Below, one piece after another: positions 58,761 through 64,000 of a DNA stretch of 64,000 nt. The notes under the pieces are model-generated. The model ran no database searches. It was not told where the DNA came from and saw only the letters and a program-made list of their open reading frames with translations. A program made the position numbers and the translations under genes. The stretch covers positions 77,823,834 through 77,887,833 of the forward strand of contig NC_065538.1 in the NCBI RefSeq assembly GCF_932294415.1. The letters are read 5' to 3'. Each line of letters begins with the position of its first letter. Positions within the stretch are counted from its first letter, which is position 1. Origin of the DNA: Quercus robur (Eukaryota > Streptophyta > Magnoliopsida > Fagales > Fagaceae).

Positions 58761-60600
58761 AAATATCATCCATGAAAATTGCTAAGGAAGCATGGACTAT
58801 TCATGAGACCACCTATGAAGGTACCAAGGCAGTGAAGATTGTTAAGCTTCAAAGACTCACCAGAAGTTTTGAAGGAATAAGGATGGAGGAGGATGAAACC
58901 TTTGATAATTTCTAAGCTAAACTTAAGGATATTGTGAATTCTGCCTTCACTGCCATTAAAGATTCCTTAGGTCCCTACTTGAAAGATTTCATGTCAAGAT
59001 CACTGCCATTAAAGAAGTGAAGGACATTGATCAAATTCCTTTGAGTGAGCTTGTAGGGAACCTTCAAACCTATGAGATGAGATTAGGTAAAATGGGAAAA
59101 GGTGGAAAGAGTAGGAACATGGCTTTTAAGGGTATAGAGGAAGAGAGTGATGACTCTGAAGATGAAGATGAAGATGAGGACTTAACCTTCATAGTTAATG
59201 AGATTATCAAGCTTCTCTAATATAGGAAAAAGGATAAGAACAAAGCCCCTAGGAAATCTGAATCCTTTAGAAAAGGCAAGAAAGAGAAACCCCTCATCCA
59301 GTGCCATGAGTGTAAAGGTTTTGGTCATATGAGGATAAAGTGCCCAAACTATCTTATGAAGGAAAAGACCAAGAATTCAAAAGGTAAAGTGTTGGTTGCT
59401 ACCTTGAGTGATTCTGAGAGTGATCTTTCTAATGAGTATGAGGATGAATGTGGTCATTATATGGCTTTTGTTACCACAACTGATAAGGTGAAACCTTCAT
59501 AGTTAATGAGATTATCAAGCTTCTCCAATATAGGAAAAATGATAAGAACAAAGCCCCTAGGAAATTTGAATCCTCTAGGAAGGGCAAGAATGAGAAACCC
59601 CTCATCCAGTGCCATAAGTGTAAAGGTTTTGGTCATATAAAGATAGAGTGCCCAAACTATCTTATGAAGGAAAAGACCAAGAATTCAAAATGTAAAGTGT
59701 TGGTTGCTACCTTGAGTGATTCTGAGAGTGATCTTTCTAATGAGTATAAGGATGAATGTAGTCATTATATGGCTTTTGCTGCCACAACAGATAAGGTGAT
59801 TGTGGAGAGTGCTAGTGACAATGAGGATTCTTCTGATGATGAAGTACTCAAGAAGTTGGCCCTTTAGGAAGCCTATGATAAGCTATGCACTGTATTTATA
59901 AAATCTGAAAAGATTTCTTATCTTGGTAGAAAAGAGCTTAATGAGGTAAAAACTAAAAAAGCTGAACTGTTAGTCAAACTAGATGAGACTACAAGGTTAG
60001 TCGAGACTCTTGTTGTGGAGAACACCTCATTAGAAGAGAATGTCAAGAATCTCGAGGTTGATCTTAGTCAAGCTAGAACTCAAATAATAAGGATGTCTAG
60101 TGCAAATCTTGATGAGGTATTGAGTGCTTAAAAGCCTAGTTTTGACAAGATTGGCTTAGGATATGCTATTTCCTCCGGTCCCTCCTCTTCCACAGCTTTT
60201 GGATCATAGACTGTCTTTGTGCCCTAATTTGAGAAAGGTGATAAAGGTATGAAATCCAAAACTAATTTGGCTAATTCTAAATCATTTGTTAGACCTCACT
60301 CTAGGAAGTCTAGTAGTTCAAAAACTACTCATGTTTGTTACCGTTGTGGTGTTTCTAGACACATTCGTCCTAATTGCTTCAAGTTGTATCCTCGTAAGTA
60401 AGTGTCCAAACGGTTACAGGTTCCCTCTCAAGGTTCAACACCTTTGTTTGGAAAGTTATTAAAAGCTTTGAGCTTTTTAACTCAATTTCAGGAGAATTCT
60501 AATTCTTCTATGTCCTTTAGTAGACATACTAGGACACGTGCCTTTTTATCTTCATAGCCAAAGACTCGTGCTGTGTCGGTGATGAAGGATCCTAAGACTT
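58157..60600 (+). pseudogene. Copia gag, disrupted
   Basis: Begins with the N-terminal motif FDGTNYAYWKVHM of DUF4219/UBN2 gag, the nucleocapsid-type structural protein of Copia elements. It continues with ALFSGMSNKEF, a SELVGNLQTYEMR block, an acidic stretch, a CCHC knuckle (CHECKGFGHMRIKC, present twice because of a duplication, the second reading CHKCKGFGHIKIEC), a coiled-coil-like region, and a second knuckle-like motif, CYRCGVSRHIRPNC (about 60,337). Stops at 58,265/58,622, 58,913, 59,218, 59,500, 59,865 and beyond prevent a full product. After about 60,600 no pol domain follows. Confidence 0.88.
59184..59799 (+). repeat. 308-bp tandem duplication around the gag zinc knuckle
   Basis: Copy 1 is 59,184-59,491 and copy 2 is 59,492-59,799, both starting AACCTTCATAGTTAATGAG. 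Each contains one CCHC knuckle and the SDSESDLSNEY acidic segment. The copies differ at several bases. Confidence 0.92.
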
Positions 60601-61830
60601 AATTGTTTGTCCCCTGCTTTCATTATTTCTATCTAAAGTTGGACTTTCTTGCTTGATTTCTTATCTGCTTTTAGAATCATGCTTTCATACTTTTGCATCT
60701 TTCTTTCATGCGTTCATGTTGTTTGTTTGTTTTTGTTTGGTTGTTTAGTCTTTATTTTGTTTGTTTTTCAAAGTAAAAAGGGGAAAAAAATACAAAAATA
60801 GTGTGTTTGTGTATATTGGTACTTGTGTACCTTGGATGGCCATTGAAACAAAGTTTCTAAACATTGTATCTCTTATAGCTTAAATGAGCATTTTAATGCA
60901 CAACTAAGCAAGTGAGCTTTGTGGCTTGGGTTGGTGATGAGTAAGATTAATTAATCTTTTATACTTAATACTCATATCACTCTTTTTGATGGGAAGGACT
61001 AGAAAACCTTAAGGAAAGACATAAATAACCATCTCACCACTAAAACCCGCCAATCATGTATAACATCGGTGTGCTTCCGTATAGCAAAATTGTGATGTTT
61101 TGGCTTACGTAATTGAGTATTTCTTTTCTCTCTTATATACCTATGCATGATATGTTCATAAAGAAAATATGCAAAGAATATAAAAGTAAAAAGAATCAAA
61201 ATGCTTTTAAAATGATTGTAAGTGAGTTTCTAGGAGATGTGAGAGTTATATGATGTACCTTAAAGGTGATAGTCTCCATCAAACAGTTATGATTGTGTGC
61301 AAGTGTATTAGATGTTCTCATATCTCAAATCATCATATATGAGAAACTTGTGCACACTTGTTATGTTTTCACACACAACACACATACTCTTTGCTACTCT
61401 TGATATATGTGTTAATATATACTTGCTAAACTGTCTTAACTTGTTTTTAAAATATAAAATTGGTTAGATTTGTTTAGTGTGTAACTAGAGTTAGGGTGTG
61501 GTTTAAGTACTTAACATGTTTCTTGGATGCTTGTTTGAGTAGCCATCTTGTTGTTTTCTCATCTTATGTGTTTTCCCCCCTTGAAAAACCTCTTTTCTGC
61601 ATCCTCGATAGCTTCTTGATAGAATCTCGATAGATACCTCTTTTATCGAGATTTATGGGTTTGACCTTGATAGCTTCTTGACAGATAGGTCGATCCATCG
61701 AGCCAAAATCTTGTGCTCTCTGTCTGCTCGACAATTCCTCAACAGATTCTCGATCCATTGAGGTTGGCTTCTTTTCAATAGATTCTTGACACCTCCTTGA
61801 TCGATCGAGATACCCTTTTGCCTGCATTGT
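60600..61830 (+). other. Copia internal region without pol
   Basis: No coding domain. 61,600-61,815 is dense in imperfect CTTGATAGAATCTCGATAGA and TCGATCCATCGAG units, similar to the segments in the LTRs. Confidence 0.55.
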
Positions 61831-62530
61831 GTTAGGACATATGTGATTCACTTGTTAGGAACATATGTCAATATTTTATATTATTTGTTAATCCTTTGAT
61901 AAAACGCACTTTACTTGTGTTTGGGTAGATCTAGGATGTGTTTAATGCTTTAAGAAACATTGTTTCAAGATCAAGTGTTGAAGCCATGCAAATCTGTCCA
62001 AGATTCAAGTCTAAAAAGTGCCTGTCATTAAAGCTCAACAACTAGCCATCTATTGGGCTTGAAGATCTATTTGGGTAGATCTAGTGTGATGAACTGAAGA
62101 ACTTTACAGCCAACAACTTTCTCTAGTTGGTGATTGAAGTCGCGTACTAGGATCCGCGTAATTGGTTAGTCATGTACTGGGAGCTGTGCATCAAAAGGAG
62201 AGATTGTCACTATAGAACAAGTCCAATTAGGTATTGGGGTAAGGGTTCAACTGTAGGCTGGTATAAGGTACTGGGATTTCTTTACTTGTAAACGCTTGTT
62301 GTGATAATAGTGGATTCTCGGGAGTGGTGACCTTAAAATCACCCGGTGGGGTTTCTGCCGTATTGGTTTTCCCCATTCGTAAACAAATCACCGTGTCAAT
62401 TTATTTTCCGCTTCACTTAGTTTAATTGGTGATTTGTTTGTGCTATCACGCATTTGCATGTTAATTTGATTAATTAATAATCTTGACTAATTAATCAATT
62501 AATTCATCACAAGGGGCCAGTCAATTCGTT
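61831..62530 (+). mobile_element. LTR inside the Copia element
   Basis: Starts TGTTAGGACATATGTGATTC and ends near TTGGCCTATCA. It aligns with the antisense solo LTR at 44,579-45,560 but lacks its middle portion. It lies in the same orientation as the host element and was probably inserted or recombined into it. Confidence 0.65.
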
Positions 62531-63229
62531 TTTGGCCTATCACATTGTTTTTCACATGTTTGCATCTTTCTATTATCTTGTCATCCATATCATCTTGTTT
62601 CATTACATTCATGCATTTATATGGGTTCCTTGTGCCCCCTTGATCATCTTTGATCATCTTTATGTTTCTCGGGTGAAGTTTTATAGCTTCTTATACCCTT
62701 TGTCAATCATGACAAAAAGGGAGAGAAAATGTGGTTTGTTTTTAAGTATCTACATGTTAGGGGGAGAAATACATGCCTTTATAAGGGCGAGTTGTGTTTC
62801 ATCTTGTTAGGGGGAGTGTTTACCTCCTTATTGTTTTAGGAGCTTCTTTTAACTTCTTGTACACCGGTCTTGTGACCATTTTTACATATATTGCGCTTAT
62901 CTTTGATATATATATATATATATATGATGTATGTCTTCTTCACCTATCTTTACATGTGTTGTTTCTTCTCTATCTTTATACGCATGTTTCTTTATGTACA
63001 CAATCTTTATTTCCATTTCACACATGATGCCTTGATGAGTTTTGTTTAAGTGTTTTAGAAGGATGGGTTGTGGAAGTCTATCATGCCATGAACTCTTTTC
63101 TTGCAAATTTTTTCAAGAGTTTGTAGTAGGGATAAATTTATTTTGTAATACAACAAGTGGTTATGAGTTAAGTAATTTAAGACTTCTCTCATGAGTAGTT
63201 GTTTTGTTGTGGTTTTGTCACAAATTGCC
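62531..63229 (+). other. Copia 3' internal region
   Basis: T-rich, with GTTAGGGGGAG units at about 62,756 and 62,808 and a TA run at 62,908-62,923. No gene is seen. Confidence 0.45.
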
Positions 63230-63241
63230 AAAGGGGGAGAT
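63230..63241 (+). other. Polypurine tract
   Basis: AAAGGGGGAGAT directly precedes TGTTAAGG of the 3' LTR, the expected plus-strand priming site. Confidence 0.85.
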
Positions 63242-64000
63242 TGTTAAGGACATATTTTATGTAATTGGCTAATCCTTTGACAAAATACACTTTACATGTA
63301 ATTGAGTAAATCTAGGACGAGTTTAGTACTTCAAGAAACAATAGTTCAAGCCAAGTATTAAAACCATGATGATTGGACCAAGAAATAAGTGAAGAAAAGC
63401 TGTTCATTAAAACTCGACAGATACCTTGACAAAAACAGTATCTATCAAGATATAAGAACGAAGCTCGACATGTATGTGTAGGGATTCTTTTCTACAAAAT
63501 CAGAATTTCAAGATTTGATTTTTGGCCCTAGCTGACATATATGTGTAGGGTTTCTTTTCTCACAAACCTAGACATATATAAGACTTAATTTAAAGGCCGT
63601 TATACATGGATAACAAATGCAAAAAGTGATCTAGTGCCTTATTCTCTTAGCAAGATGTTATTGCGTCTTTTGCGCCTTAGGATTTTGTAACCAAGTACTT
63701 ATTGATGAAGTGAATAACTTTGCAGCCAACAACATCTACAAGTTGTTGGAGTTAGTCACGTACTGGAATTCGTGCAAAAGGGTGGCGCTCATATATTGAA
63801 GAGTTTAGAGGATTTGAAACGGTAGAAGGTTTTTGCTGTAAATTCATTTACGGGGATTGTAGAGTCTAGGGATAAAGGTTTTGTACTAGATCTGAAACTT
63901 CTCTTTATTATAGTGAGTTGCTTTTCGGGAAGATTTCCCCCCAGGTTTTTTACTGTGAAACTAGTTTGTTTCATTGGTTTTCTTGGGTCATTATATCTTG
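63242..64000 (+). repeat. 3' LTR, truncated by the window end
   Basis: Begins TGTTAAGGACATATTTTATG like the 5' LTR. It retains a TATA-like TATATAAG at about 63,576 in a block missing from the 5' LTR. Confidence 0.88.

Larger units (their letters stand above)
57290..64000 (+). mobile_element. Copia-type LTR element, gag-only, runs off the window
   Basis: 5' LTR (57,290-58,085), Met-tRNA primer site (58,091), a gag region with several stops, no protease, integrase, reverse transcriptase or RNase H, polypurine tract (63,230-63,241) and 3' LTR from 63,242 to beyond the window. It contains two tandem duplications and another LTR at 61,831-62,530. It is non-autonomous and decayed. Assignment to Copia rests on the gag (DUF4219/UBN2 type with CCHC knuckle). 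Confidence 0.85.

Overview
This is nuclear DNA from a flowering plant, probably a woody eudicot. The intron-rich cysteine-rich receptor kinases, Met-tRNA primed LTR elements, PIF/Harbinger, Helitron and MULE/hAT-type elements and an endogenous caulimovirid all point that way. A Fagaceae-like (oak or chestnut) origin is my guess from the LTR style and cannot be shown from the window. I saw no CRISPR array, tRNA, rRNA or bacterial operon.

Layout. 1-6.3 kb holds the 3' end of one CRK (DUF26 receptor-like kinase) and a complete seven-exon CRK (CRK-B), two recent tandem duplicates. 6.3-10.4 kb is a belt of small mobile elements: a G-box-bearing MULE-type MITE with a 9-bp target duplication, a solo LTR, two inverted-repeat elements, a SINE-like unit and a long GA microsatellite. 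10,422-25,857 is one PIF/Harbinger transposon bounded by matching terminal inverted repeats and TAA target duplications. It carries a broken DDE transposase (+) and a broken Myb/SANT-like protein gene (-). Its middle is an 18-bp minisatellite, and inside that lies a rearranged endogenous pararetrovirus (Caulimoviridae) with one 3.9-kb open polyprotein frame. 26.5-32.1 kb is a third CRK (CRK-C), structurally complete but altered in several kinase signature residues, with a hAT-type MITE in intron 1.

32-46 kb is gene-poor. It has a GGTCC-rich minisatellite, truncated fragments of two unrelated genes in the same orientation (a receptor kinase and an SDN5-like exonuclease), a 407-bp tandem duplication, a second MULE-type element, and a solo LTR. 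46.1-50.3 kb is a decayed Helitron Rep-helicase gene (-). 50-57 kb is AT-rich repeat DNA. 57,290 to the window end is a Copia-type LTR element with gag only, two internal tandem duplications (one doubles the primer-binding site) and another LTR inside it.

The only plausible functional protein genes are the three CRKs, which would act at the plasma membrane in stress or immune signalling. The rest is transposon biology at different stages of decay. The most unusual structures are the three-layer nest (Harbinger, minisatellite, scrambled pararetrovirus), the probable CRK pseudokinase, and the two-gene fragment block at 34.8-38.1 kb.
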